Positions 38,656 to 47,207 of a stretch of 56,000 bases of DNA are shown here, piece by piece. Both the position numbers and the translations under genes were made by a program. Each line of letters begins with the position of its first letter. Position 1 is the stretch's first letter. The notes beneath the pieces are model-generated. The model saw only the letters and a list, made by a program, of their open reading frames with translations, ran no database searches and was not told where the DNA came from. Source of the stretch: a bacterium (GTDB taxonomy: Bacteria > Krumholzibacteriota > Krumholzibacteriia > LZORAL124-64-63); NCBI GenBank assembly GCA_024229695.1, contig JAAESD010000092.1, forward strand, positions 1 through 56,000, given 5' to 3'.

Positions 38656-39159
38656 TTATCTGATAACTTGTTGATGGCGTTCGGCTGAAGGAACCAATCC
38701 CTCATTCTGAACCCTGTCTTGTAACGAAACCAACGCACTGAGCAAATTCTCTGGCGTTGGCGGGCAACCTGCTACGTAATAGTCAACCGGGATTATCTTG
38801 TCGATCCCTTGAAGCGTTGAATAGTTATTGTAGAAACCGCCAGTACTAGCGCAAGCACCCATCGATATAACCCATTTGGGTTCACACATCTGGGCATAAA
38901 TTGTTTTGAGAATTGGAACCTGTTTGTAAGAAATTGTGCCTGCTACGAGTAGCAAGTCTGATTGTCGAGGTGAAAAGCGAACTGCCTCAGCACCAAATCG
39001 ACTGATATCATTGTATGATGAGACGGTACTCATAAATTCAATTGCACAACAAGCTGTTCCAAAAGGCAATGGCCAGAGAGAATACTTGCGACCCCAATTT
39101 ACTGCCTGCCGCAGTCTGGTTGTCATAAAATTGCTGGGATTGTCCAGTGCTACTGCCAT
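38656..39159 (-). CDS. nuoB: NADH-quinone oxidoreductase subunit B
   Basis: The 167-residue subunit holds terminal cluster N2. Ligands are the tandem Cys37-Cys38 (GTACCAIEFM), Cys103 (GACAS) and Cys132 (AGCPPTPE). I placed the start at ATG 39159, with AAGGGGG 7 bases upstream, instead of ATG 39180; it overlaps nuoA by 10 bases. Confidence 0.95.
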   Translation of the reverse strand: MAVALDNPSNFMTTRLRQAVNWGRKYSLWPLPFGTACCAIEFMSTVSSYNDISRFGAEAVRFSPRQSDLLLVAGTISYKQVPILKTIYAQMCEPKWVISMGACASTGGFYNNYSTLQGIDKIIPVDYYVAGCPPTPENLLSALVSLQDRVQNEGLVPSAERHQQVIR

Positions 39160-39521
39160 TCCAGAGCCCCCTTCTTCCATACATATACAAGGCCGACTAC
39201 CAGAATTCCTACGAACACACCCATTTCACTCAGTGCAAAAATCATCCGGCCACCATCAAGCATCGATTGATACATAACTGCCCATGGGTAGATGAATACA
39301 GCTTCCAGATCAAAAAGAAGAAAGAGTAACGCAACCAGGAAGAAGCGGATGAAGAATCTTATTTCGATGCCACCCCTGACTGGGATACCACACTCGTATA
39401 CTGTCTTTTTGAGCTTGGATGCCTTTTTGGGACCAAGCCAATAGCTTAAGCCTAGAAACAGTAAAGCAAAGATTAATGCCAATGAAATAACAAGAAGCAG
39501 TGGAACAAATTGTTCTGCCAT
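39150..39521 (-). CDS. nuoA: NADH-quinone oxidoreductase subunit A
   Basis: The 123-residue three-helix membrane subunit opens the complex I operon. Conserved loop YECGIPVRGGIEIRFFIRFF and the helix LLFLLFDLEAVFIYPWA are typical of NuoA. ATG 39521 has GGAGAGG upstream; a 45-residue in-frame extension to 39656 is unlike the family and was rejected. A promoter and a leader hairpin lie before it. Confidence 0.96.
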   Translation of the reverse strand: MAEQFVPLLLVISLALIFALLFLGLSYWLGPKKASKLKKTVYECGIPVRGGIEIRFFIRFFLVALLFLLFDLEAVFIYPWAVMYQSMLDGGRMIFALSEMGVFVGILVVGLVYVWKKGALEWQ

Positions 39522-39557
39522 AAATGCGGCCTCTCCAGCATCGAACCAAATGTAAAT

Positions 39558-39575
39558 TACGCGCAAACGCGCGTA
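39558..39575. promoter_or_regulatory. Stem-loop in the nuo leader
   Basis: TACGCGC (39558-39564) and GCGCGTA (39569-39575) form a perfect 7-base-pair stem with a 4-base loop, 36 bases before nuoA. It stands out as GC-rich in an AT-rich leader. No T-tract follows, so it is not a terminator. It may be an operator or an mRNA-stabilising structure. Confidence 0.45.
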
Positions 39576-39621
39576 TTTCCTACTAGCTAACTCTTTATTA
39601 GTGATTAAAAGAGCTATCAGA

Positions 39622-39649
39622 AAATTAACAGAAAAGTCCCTCCTGTCAA
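39622..39649 (-). promoter_or_regulatory. Probable nuo operon promoter
   Basis: A consensus TTGACA (39649-39644) lies 16 bases from TAATTT (39627-39622) on the minus strand. The leader to nuoA would be about 95 bases. The -10 box is imperfect. Confidence 0.5.
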
Positions 39650-39715
39650 CAACCACTTGAGAATATTCGAAACTTAATATATATTTTTTTCAGCATTTAA
39701 AACATGGAGAAAACA

Positions 39716-40588
39716 ATGCTGATATACATTGATGGAAAGTATATTCCTGCAGAAGATGCAACAATTTCACTTTTTGATGGTGGATATCTTTACGGAGACG
39801 GGTTATTTGAAACTATCAGGTTATATTCCGGTCAACCATTTGATTTGGACGGACACCTCAAAAGGCTTTCAACCCAACTGAAAACACTCGAGTATTCCTG
39901 GCAACCAGCCCCAGGTTCAATTCATAAAATAATTACTGAACTTACAATCTTGAATGATTTGACCGATGCAGATTCCAGATGCCGTATAACTGTCAGCAGA
40001 GGCGGCTCTTTTGATGTCCTGCTCCCGCTTCAGGATTTGCATGAAATCAAGCCGACAGTTTCAATTTTTCTAATACCAATTGCCGATACTATTTCTCAAA
40101 TGCAGAAAACAGGTATTGCAGTTACCGCAATGAAATCCGGGTTTGCCAGGGGTAACTTTCCGGGACTTAAAACACTGAACTACCTACCAACAGTTGTTGC
40201 CTTACGCGCTGCAAGAAAGGCAAACTGTCAGGAAGCACTGTTGATTGATATCGACAACAATATTCTGGAAGCTGCTACCAGTAATGTATTTATAATTAAG
40301 AATAGTACTTTATACACTCCACCATTGGAGCTTGGATTGCTTTCAGGGAGAACTCGATCAATTGCATTAACAACGGCCTCAAAAATTGGTTTGAATTGCG
40401 TTGAAAAATCATTTGATCTGAATGAATTGCTCAATGCTGATGAAGTTTTTCTGAGTGGCTCAGTAAAAGAAATATTGCCTGTTATAAAAGTGGATGGCTC
40501 TGTAATTGGGAACGGCAAACCTGGCGAACAAACACTGAAGCTGGCAAAAAAATACCGCCAAGGGGTTTTGCAATCCCTCGGCGGTTAA
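39716..40588 (+). CDS. Class IV PLP aminotransferase (branched-chain aminotransferase/aminodeoxychorismate lyase family)
   Basis: The 290-residue fold-IV PLP enzyme has Lys152 in GLKTLNYLPTVVA as the Schiff-base lysine, Glu185 in ILEAATSNVF next to the pyridine ring, and LSGRTRSIAL for phosphate binding. The N-terminal IYIDGKYIPAEDATISLFDGG and GDGLFETIR are standard. The family contains IlvE, D-amino acid aminotransferase and PabC, and the motifs here do not separate them; GLFETIR and the short length fit aminodeoxychorismate lyase or a small BCAT. I moved the start to ATG 39716, with GGAG 6 bases upstream, from ATG 39704. No amino-acid or folate genes adjoin it. Confidence 0.88.
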   Translation: MLIYIDGKYIPAEDATISLFDGGYLYGDGLFETIRLYSGQPFDLDGHLKRLSTQLKTLEYSWQPAPGSIHKIITELTILNDLTDADSRCRITVSRGGSFDVLLPLQDLHEIKPTVSIFLIPIADTISQMQKTGIAVTAMKSGFARGNFPGLKTLNYLPTVVALRAARKANCQEALLIDIDNNILEAATSNVFIIKNSTLYTPPLELGLLSGRTRSIALTTASKIGLNCVEKSFDLNELLNADEVFLSGSVKEILPVIKVDGSVIGNGKPGEQTLKLAKKYRQGVLQSLGG

Positions 40589-40607
40589 GATATATCACGG
40601 TCGCGAT

Positions 40608-41252
40608 CTAGTATTCAATAGCGTTGTAATCAATCTTGTCTTTACCAAGATCTCTTACTTTATCCATTGGGGGGTCATCGCCGCTTTCTGCTTCTTCCTT
40701 TTTGTAGTCTTCACGAGTCTTGATTGGCTCTGCACCTTCAAGAGAGACATCATTTCTGATATCATCCAGGTCAAGGTAGCTGTCACAACAAGCAATCAGT
40801 TCAGTACTAGTCATCTCACGTAAGGCACAAACTTCAATATGCTTACCTTGACGACCGATACTGTCTACGACTCTAATAAAATCACCATCACCAGTGCAGA
40901 GGATTATTGTATCAACGTGTGGAAGCAATTCATAGATATCGACGGCCATATCGAGATCCAGATTTCCACGATAGAACTTTTGTTCTACACCGTCATCACC
41001 TTCGACAATTTTGATTTCCTGAGTGATAACCTTGAAACCATTCAGGCGAAGAAAGTTGACGAAATCGATTTTTCCTTCTGACTGATTTGAAATTGCTGTG
41101 TAGAAATGTGAACGAACCAGCTTGCGACCGTTTGCTAAGCGTTTGCACATCTTCAAGTAATCCAGTCTCATATTCATATGCTTTGCGCTATAATGAATAT
41201 TCTCGCCATCAATGAAAATGGCGACACGGTCATTCTTGTCCTGACTATACAT
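40608..41252 (-). CDS. NYN/LabA-like PIN-fold domain protein
   Basis: The 214-residue protein has a NYN (PIN-like) fold: VAIFIDGENIHYSAK (Asp15, Asn18), GNLDLDMAVDIYELL (Asp99, 101, 105) and LCTGDGDFIRVVDSIGRQGKHIEV (Asp122, Asp124), followed by a charged tail with many acidic residues. NYN domains are metal-dependent RNases or RNA-processing factors. I chose ATG 41252, with GGTGG 5 bases upstream; the longer reading from 41330 adds 26 unlike residues. It converges with the aminotransferase gene across 19 bases. Confidence 0.88.
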   Translation of the reverse strand: MYSQDKNDRVAIFIDGENIHYSAKHMNMRLDYLKMCKRLANGRKLVRSHFYTAISNQSEGKIDFVNFLRLNGFKVITQEIKIVEGDDGVEQKFYRGNLDLDMAVDIYELLPHVDTIILCTGDGDFIRVVDSIGRQGKHIEVCALREMTSTELIACCDSYLDLDDIRNDVSLEGAEPIKTREDYKKEEAESGDDPPMDKVRDLGKDKIDYNAIEY

Positions 41253-41445
41253 CAGGTCCACCTTTCGAAATAATTGAACAGTAGGGCGATTTATACTTTT
41301 TCCCCACCAACATGTGGGATGTATGCGCATACTATAACTTATACTATCAATATTTGCAAGACTTCCGAACTGGAATTTCCCACGCTGTCAACGTATCTTT
41401 GGCACTAGTTGTTGTTGAATAACAATCTTTTCAAGAGGTGAAAGA

Positions 41446-43164
41446 ATGCGCAAGCTTGTTGAGTGTGTACCGAATATCAGTGAAGGCAGAGACCAATCAA
41501 TAATTGATGCAGTTACAGCATCAATCAAAGAAGTCGATGGGGTATCGCTACTGGATGTTGATCCAGGCAACGCAACCAATCGCACAGTAATAACTTTCAT
41601 TGGTGAACCTGAACCTGTTGCAGAAGCAGCATTCAGAGTTGTCGAAACTGCAAGCCGCTTAATCGATATGACACAGCATAAAGGGACTCACCCACGCCAC
41701 GGCGCAACTGACGTCTGTCCGTTTGTTCCAGTCTCTGGTGTCACTATGGAAGAATGTGTCGAGATCGCCAATAAGGTAGGCAAACGTATTGGTGATGAAC
41801 TCGGTGTACCGGTTTATCTGTATGAAAACGCTGCCAAAAAACCGGAAAGACAAAATCTTGCAACAGTAAGAAAGGGTGAATACGAAGCCCTCTCAAATAA
41901 ACTTGGCAAAGAAGAATGGGCACCTGACTTTGGCCCAAACGAGTGGAATGAACACACTGCAAAAACCGGAGCTACAAATGTATCTGCCCGTGGTTTCCTG
42001 GTTGCTTACAACGTAAACCTGAACAGCCGAAGTAAATCCATTGCCTCACAGATTGCACTGGACATCAAAGAAGCAGGCCGTGCCAAACGCAACGACAAAG
42101 GTGTTCTGGTAAAAGACGAAAATGGGAAAAACATCCTTGTTCCAGGTCCATACAGACTTGAGGCATGCAAAGCTGTCGGCTGGATAATTGAAGAATATGA
42201 TCGAGCACAAGTTTCCATGAATCTTGTCAACACTGCAATAACCAAACCACATGAAGCTTTTGAAGCTTGTCGCAACAGTGCACGTGATCGTGGAGCAAGA
42301 ATTTCAGGTAGCGAACTTGTAGGTTTGATTCCTGAAGGAGATTTGCTGGCAGCGGGAAAATATTATCTACGCAAAGCGAATCAGTCAGCTGGTATTCCTA
42401 AAGAGATGATTCTTGAAACAGCAATTCAATCTATGGGCCTCAGGGAAATAACCGATTTTGATCCAGCAAACAGGATTATTGAATACCAGGCAGGTCTGGT
42501 TGATGGTCCCCTGGTTTCAATGACCAATCGTGAGTTTGTAGATGTTCTGTCATCAGACTCTCCTGCCCCAGGCGGCGGATCTGTTGCTGCACTATCGGCA
42601 GCACAATCGGCAGCACTTGTAGCGATGGTTTGTAACCTGACCGTTGGCAAAAAGAAATATGCTGCTGTACAAGATCGTGTAAAAGAGATTGCTGAAATCA
42701 GTCAGGACCTGAAAGATTTCTTCCTTGATGCTATCGATGCAGATACAAATGCTTTCAACAAAGTTATGGACTGCTTTGGTATGCCTAAGAAAACTGAGGC
42801 ACAGGTCAAGGCAAAAGGGTTGGCAACTGCCGCTGCAACTCGACTGGCAACTGCAGTACCTCTTTCTGTGCTTGCAAAAATCCCTACACTGCTGGAGTTG
42901 GCAAAAGAAGTTGCCGAGATAGGAAATGTAAACTCTTTATCCGATGCTGGTGTAGCTGGCCTTACCGCTTTGGCTGGCGCTGAAGGTGCTTATTATAACG
43001 TCCTGATAAATCTTGAATCATTGAAAGATATGGATCAATCAGAAGACAGTGAGTTTTACGCTGAAACTCTGAGTGCAGCCAAGAAAGCAATGGCTCTCAG
43101 TGAAGAGAATGCTCAACTAGTTAAAGATTTTGTAAAAGGGAAACTGGAAAAAGCAGTAGAGTAA
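41446..43164 (+). CDS. ftcD: Bifunctional glutamate formimidoyltransferase/formimidoyl-THF cyclodeaminase
   Basis: The 572-residue protein fuses two enzymes. Residues 1-330 are the formiminotransferase, with PNISEGRD, the catalytic His82 in GTHPRHGATDVCPFVPV, and SARGFLVAYNVNL. Residues 360-572 are the cyclodeaminase, with DSPAPGGGSVAALSAAQSAALVAMVCNLT and a helical remainder. Together they move the formimino group from N-formimino-glutamate to tetrahydrofolate and release ammonia to give methenyl-THF, the last step of one histidine degradation route. No other hut gene is adjacent. AAGAGGTG lies upstream of ATG 41446, and a strong terminator follows. Confidence 0.96.
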   Translation: MRKLVECVPNISEGRDQSIIDAVTASIKEVDGVSLLDVDPGNATNRTVITFIGEPEPVAEAAFRVVETASRLIDMTQHKGTHPRHGATDVCPFVPVSGVTMEECVEIANKVGKRIGDELGVPVYLYENAAKKPERQNLATVRKGEYEALSNKLGKEEWAPDFGPNEWNEHTAKTGATNVSARGFLVAYNVNLNSRSKSIASQIALDIKEAGRAKRNDKGVLVKDENGKNILVPGPYRLEACKAVGWIIEEYDRAQVSMNLVNTAITKPHEAFEACRNSARDRGARISGSELVGLIPEGDLLAAGKYYLRKANQSAGIPKEMILETAIQSMGLREITDFDPANRIIEYQAGLVDGPLVSMTNREFVDVLSSDSPAPGGGSVAALSAAQSAALVAMVCNLTVGKKKYAAVQDRVKEIAEISQDLKDFFLDAIDADTNAFNKVMDCFGMPKKTEAQVKAKGLATAAATRLATAVPLSVLAKIPTLLELAKEVAEIGNVNSLSDAGVAGLTALAGAEGAYYNVLINLESLKDMDQSEDSEFYAETLSAAKKAMALSEENAQLVKDFVKGKLEKAVE

Positions 43165-43170
43165 AAAAAA

Positions 43171-43207
43171 TAACCCCCGACAACAGTTTTGTTGCCGGGG
43201 GTTTTTA
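43171..43207. terminator. Bidirectional intrinsic terminator
   Basis: AACCCCCG...CAAC and GTTG...CGGGGGTT (43173-43203) form a stem of about 11 pairs with one internal mismatch and an AGTTTT loop. T-runs flank it on both strands: TTTTTATT on the plus side and ATTTTTTTTAC on the minus side. It ends both ftcD and the six-gene operon that converges on it. Confidence 0.88.
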
Positions 43208-43813
43208 TTATTGACAGGCAATATTCCCTTCACCTGCAGAAATATTGTCTGGCGAGATTCTGAGTATTTCATCAAAAACCAATTTTGCTTCTTCCTTTTT
43301 ACCATCCTTCAAAAGAGCCCAGCCAAGGCCTGCATTCATATCGATGTCTGCTGGATGCAATTTGATAATATTCCGATATACATCGGCTGCTTCTGCGTAC
43401 CTGCCCAAACCATAAAGAGCCCAGGCTTTATTACTCAAGGCGTAATAATTAGCGGGATCATTTCTTTGAATATTCTCAATAGTGACCAGGACAGATCGCC
43501 ACTTTTTTTGAGCAACCAGCGGTAAAATTAAACCGAGATAAGGCTCCACAGACTCTGGTTGCATTTCAATTGCCATACCGTATGCCTCCACTGACTCATC
43601 ATAACGCTCCAGTAGATATAGCAACCAACCGATTCTCAATCGACACAGATAGTCATCGTCTTGCGATTTTATCAAGAGCATAGATTCAAGTGCCTGATCA
43701 TACCCGCCCTCATACTCCTGGCTGTATGACTGACTATATAACTCAGGAACTGTTTCCGCAGCACATAGTGAAACCAGAACTAAAACAAAAATCAGACTTG
43801 TTACCAACCGCAT
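43208..43813 (-). CDS. Secreted TPR-repeat protein
   Basis: The 201-residue protein starts at ATG 43813, with GGAGG 6 bases upstream (TTG 43819 rejected). A signal peptide (VTSLIFVLVLVSLCAAE) precedes about four tetratricopeptide repeats, for example RYDESVEAYGMAIEMQPES, ALYGLGRYAEAADVYRNII and GWALLKDGKKEEAKLVFDEI. It is likely periplasmic, or attached to the inner face of the outer membrane, as a protein-binding scaffold. It is the last gene of the pqqD-like operon, 18 bases after the outer-membrane protein gene, and may partner that protein's own TPRs. Confidence 0.85.
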   Translation of the reverse strand: MRLVTSLIFVLVLVSLCAAETVPELYSQSYSQEYEGGYDQALESMLLIKSQDDDYLCRLRIGWLLYLLERYDESVEAYGMAIEMQPESVEPYLGLILPLVAQKKWRSVLVTIENIQRNDPANYYALSNKAWALYGLGRYAEAADVYRNIIKLHPADIDMNAGLGWALLKDGKKEEAKLVFDEILRISPDNISAGEGNIACQ

Positions 43814-43831
43814 AACCAACCTCCACTACTA

Positions 43832-45034
43832 TCATATCTCAAATGAAAACCCAATTGTCATTAACCAAAGATTTCCTTCACTTGCAGGAAATGTTTCATA
43901 CTCCAAAGTATCGTACTGCCACATTGTCGATTCAGGAGAATAAATGGTCTGACACTCTCCCCCTACAAACACAACACCAAGAGGCAACTGCCTGGAAAAA
44001 TCAATACTGCAGGAGCTGTGAATCTCTTGCTTGATGTTATAAACCGATAGATCTTTCAAATAAACAGGGCGTATTTCGTTCCCACCACGTGCAGAAATAT
44101 CGGCTGCCCATTTACCAGATGAATAGTGTAAAGAAGCACCGAGACTCCATGCAGGCTTTCTACTAGCATCCTGACATGAAAGAAATACTGTAGCTACTGA
44201 ATTGGCACCAACAGCAGCAGCTGTCTGGAAATTATATTGGCTATAAACTCCATCATCATAATCAGAAATTATGGCCGACATTTTAGTATTGTGTCTGGCT
44301 ATTTCAATACCAACAACTGATCCCTCTTCATTCCAGGTACTATCATTTTCATATTTGCCACCAACAACTCTAACTGAACCATTCTGACCATATTTTCCAA
44401 GACTCAGCCAATACTCCTGCTGAATCATTGTAGAAGGTAAATTGTCGGGAGCGAAATTCATTTCATCAGGTGTATAAATATCATAAACAGTTCTTCTTTG
44501 AGTTACCCCAACTGATAGATCAGACCAGGTTGTAAACAGGATATTTGAAGTCAAACCAATCGCAGATTTTTTATAAAAATCATTGGAGTAAATATGGCTG
44601 GTTACATAATTACCTACCCGATTCCGTGATGACTTCTTAGCAAGAGCCAAATCAACACCCTGAAGAGCAGACTGATTCTCAGGATCGAGTTTTAATACCG
44701 ACTGGAAACTATCCAGCGCTTGCCAGTAATTCCCAGCATAATATTCAGACCACCCCAGCAACAACTGCGCATCCTTGTTGCCTTCGGAAAGGTCCACCGC
44801 AATTTTGTAATATGTTACTGCATCATCGAATAATTCGTTCTCATAAAACAGATGTCCGGAATTCATGACAAAAACATAGTCCTGATGGCAAGCCGATTGT
44901 TCTACAATTGCTATTGCTTCATCGATGTTGCCAGCGGCAAGCAACAATTCAGCTGCAGTTATTGTATCATTACAATTATCAGCAAGTAGTTGTGAAGATA
45001 TCATCAGAAAGAAAATTAGAACTAGCCTATTCAT
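43832..45034 (-). CDS. TPR plus beta-barrel outer-membrane protein (YaiO-like)
   Basis: The 400-residue protein has a signal peptide (1-18, ending LLADN), TPR-like helices at about 25-135 (WSEYYAGNYWQALDSFQSVLKLDPEN), and a C-terminal barrel of alternating polar/hydrophobic strands (about 150-400) that ends in Phe-containing GFSFEI, as outer-membrane proteins do. The TPR-to-barrel order resembles YaiO and the alginate/PNAG export porins. It overlaps the urea-transporter/M23 gene by 8 bases and precedes a second TPR protein. I infer an outer-membrane exit or anchoring point for the operon's product; the substrate is unknown. Confidence 0.8.
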   Translation of the reverse strand: MNRLVLIFFLMISSQLLADNCNDTITAAELLLAAGNIDEAIAIVEQSACHQDYVFVMNSGHLFYENELFDDAVTYYKIAVDLSEGNKDAQLLLGWSEYYAGNYWQALDSFQSVLKLDPENQSALQGVDLALAKKSSRNRVGNYVTSHIYSNDFYKKSAIGLTSNILFTTWSDLSVGVTQRRTVYDIYTPDEMNFAPDNLPSTMIQQEYWLSLGKYGQNGSVRVVGGKYENDSTWNEEGSVVGIEIARHNTKMSAIISDYDDGVYSQYNFQTAAAVGANSVATVFLSCQDASRKPAWSLGASLHYSSGKWAADISARGGNEIRPVYLKDLSVYNIKQEIHSSCSIDFSRQLPLGVVFVGGECQTIYSPESTMWQYDTLEYETFPASEGNLWLMTIGFSFEI

Positions 45035-47207
45035 CAGCAGTACTCAGCCTGACTAGCATTTCACTACCATTTCTGGCTATCGAGAACAAAACTGGCCCTT
45101 TGTAATCATTAAATTCCGCAATCGTGACCAGCTTGCCCCGGGAACAAAAGTTTGCATCGCCCTTGATAACCAGTGCATTGGCTGTTCTTTTCATCTTATA
45201 TCCAACTTTACACTTCAGCCCATGATACCCACCTGGAGTAAAATCGCTCAACAGCCTCTTCCACAGAGGAGCAAAATGTCGAGATGAAAGCTGATCATAA
45301 AACTTCAGCTTGTAATCTTCTTCAAATGGAACTTTGGGTGTACAACAATAAATTGCAAAAAGAGCAGACTCTCTGGAGCCCTGGTAATCGTACACAGTAA
45401 ACATATCCCTTTTGTTCTCATAATGAAGGACTGCGCCATTATCAGATTTCAAAAGATAGTTTCCATAAATATCAATTTCCGGTTCAATTGATTCATTTGT
45501 AACTTTGCCATCGATTGCAACTTCGCAATTATAGGTAGTCCCAATTGGGAATCGGAACATACTTGCCATCTCGATTTGTCGGTCTATAGCCCTGAACCGC
45601 TGCCCTTCCTCTGGAACGAAAACAGATTCCAAGGCCAGGTCGTTGCCATGAACAATCACATCATGAAACTCCGAATAAATTGTCGGTGCACCGATGCGTG
45701 CAGTTGCCTGCATTTGGAAATGAATATGCGGACGCGGTGATCGACCGCTATTGCCGCACAGCCCGACAACATCTCCGGCACGAACCTGCTCACCTTCATG
45801 TACAGTTACAGAACCACATGCAAGGTGACAAACTTTTGAATAAATACCGGGACCATGCTCAATAATTACAAGGTTGCCCCAGTTTTGAACAAGATTCAGC
45901 TCATCAATATCATTGTCTTTTACATCATTGACAACACGTACAACCCTGCCATCAGCACAGGCTAAAACAGGTAACTTCCAACAATAATAGCTTGTCACTA
46001 CTTCGCCTGTGTCATCATGCATTTTCCCTTCTTGAGAAATCACTTCAAAATCGAATGCATGGTTCCACGGCCCTTTATGCGTATGCTTGCCATCGACACC
46101 TTGAGTACAACTCCAGCTGCCATTGAACGGGACTCTGATTCTCATCAGGAATTTTGAGCCAAACCTGGCTACTCTCATTTTGTAAAACTCGCGATTGGCT
46201 TCCGGAGACCCAGCCACAAAATCGACAGCTTTAGGCTCAGTATCTTTTGTCCTCTGCCTCATTGCATACAGCACCAGGAACATCGTTACATTGAATGGAA
46301 GAATCAGCACAGGCAGGCCAAACGGTTCAAGCAGTGCAACCGAACCAGCTAATATTGCTCCTGATATTAATATCGATGCAAAAGTCAAAACCAGAGATGC
46401 AAACTGAGGTACAAACCAGATTCCACCAATTGCAATACCTGTAAGCATAAAATTGAAAGCTACATAATGGTAAATGTCACTGCGTGGGAGATTAAAAAGA
46501 TGCTCCATTAATATCCACGCCATGAAATATCCCAGCCATGAAAGCAGTATTGCGTAGCGGCTGAAAATTAAAATGCCGATAAATATTAAAAATCCTGAGA
46601 TAACATTGGGGACAAAAAATATCGCACCCAACGACCGCAGATAATATTCAATCATATCTGGAAGCCACAACACCTGATCAGCATCAATTATCCAATCATA
46701 ATTTCTTTGCAATGTGTCGAAAACTGGAGAAGCAGCAATAGCTAAATAGGTAACAAGTAGAAATGGAACTGATAGAACAGGTAAATTAAATTGATAGCCA
46801 AATGCATTTCGCAATGCAGCAGTTAAAAATACAACTGCCACAATACTCATAATCAGAACAACCGGCATTACTGCCGTGAACTCAAACATCGCTGGGATTG
46901 CAAGACCAACAAGCAATGCATTGTAGCCCAGAAAACCTTCGCGAACTGTATCGCGATGCAAGTTCAAAATCAGAGCAAGACCGTTTGCCAGAAGAATTGA
47001 CAACAACCCGATTACTCCGAGCAGAAATCCATGCAACAATCCAGGTCCACCATTAAAGGCAGGTCTAATCATTGTTGCCAGAAGGATTAACAATCCAACC
47101 AACCTGTTTCTGGCAAAAAATATCTCTGAGTAACTGTATACGACAGAGTCTCTTAGCAACCTTGAATCAAGTTGATTATCAGATTTTCCTGCTAGTCCTG
47201 AAGCCAA
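45027..47207 (-). CDS. Urea-transporter-fold membrane protein fused to M23 metallopeptidase
   Basis: The 726-residue protein has two parts. Residues 25-315 match the SLC14/UT urea channel fold twice over: GFLGYNALLVGLA and FNFMLTGIAIGGIW, ALRNAFGYQFNLPVLSVPF and LPVLILPFN, and LGAIFFVPNVISGFL. Residues 345-515 are an M23/LytM-like peptidase: HTHKGPWNHAFDFE (His377 or His383 with Asp386), SKVCHLACG (His461), and GRSPRPHIHFQM (His494 and His496). A further 200 residues follow without a recognised domain. The metal ligands look complete, so the peptidase could act on peptidoglycan or another peptide outside the membrane. TTG 47207 has AGAGG 7 bases upstream. The gene overlaps its neighbours by 16 and 8 bases. 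Confidence 0.85.
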   Translation of the reverse strand: MASGLAGKSDNQLDSRLLRDSVVYSYSEIFFARNRLVGLLILLATMIRPAFNGGPGLLHGFLLGVIGLLSILLANGLALILNLHRDTVREGFLGYNALLVGLAIPAMFEFTAVMPVVLIMSIVAVVFLTAALRNAFGYQFNLPVLSVPFLLVTYLAIAASPVFDTLQRNYDWIIDADQVLWLPDMIEYYLRSLGAIFFVPNVISGFLIFIGILIFSRYAILLSWLGYFMAWILMEHLFNLPRSDIYHYVAFNFMLTGIAIGGIWFVPQFASLVLTFASILISGAILAGSVALLEPFGLPVLILPFNVTMFLVLYAMRQRTKDTEPKAVDFVAGSPEANREFYKMRVARFGSKFLMRIRVPFNGSWSCTQGVDGKHTHKGPWNHAFDFEVISQEGKMHDDTGEVVTSYYCWKLPVLACADGRVVRVVNDVKDNDIDELNLVQNWGNLVIIEHGPGIYSKVCHLACGSVTVHEGEQVRAGDVVGLCGNSGRSPRPHIHFQMQATARIGAPTIYSEFHDVIVHGNDLALESVFVPEEGQRFRAIDRQIEMASMFRFPIGTTYNCEVAIDGKVTNESIEPEIDIYGNYLLKSDNGAVLHYENKRDMFTVYDYQGSRESALFAIYCCTPKVPFEEDYKLKFYDQLSSRHFAPLWKRLLSDFTPGGYHGLKCKVGYKMKRTANALVIKGDANFCSRGKLVTIAEFNDYKGPVLFSIARNGSEMLVRLSTADE

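Noticed and set aside
39522-39656. 45-residue N-terminal extension of nuoA
   Set aside because: It is unlike any NuoA N-terminus, and ATG 39521 has its own ribosome site.
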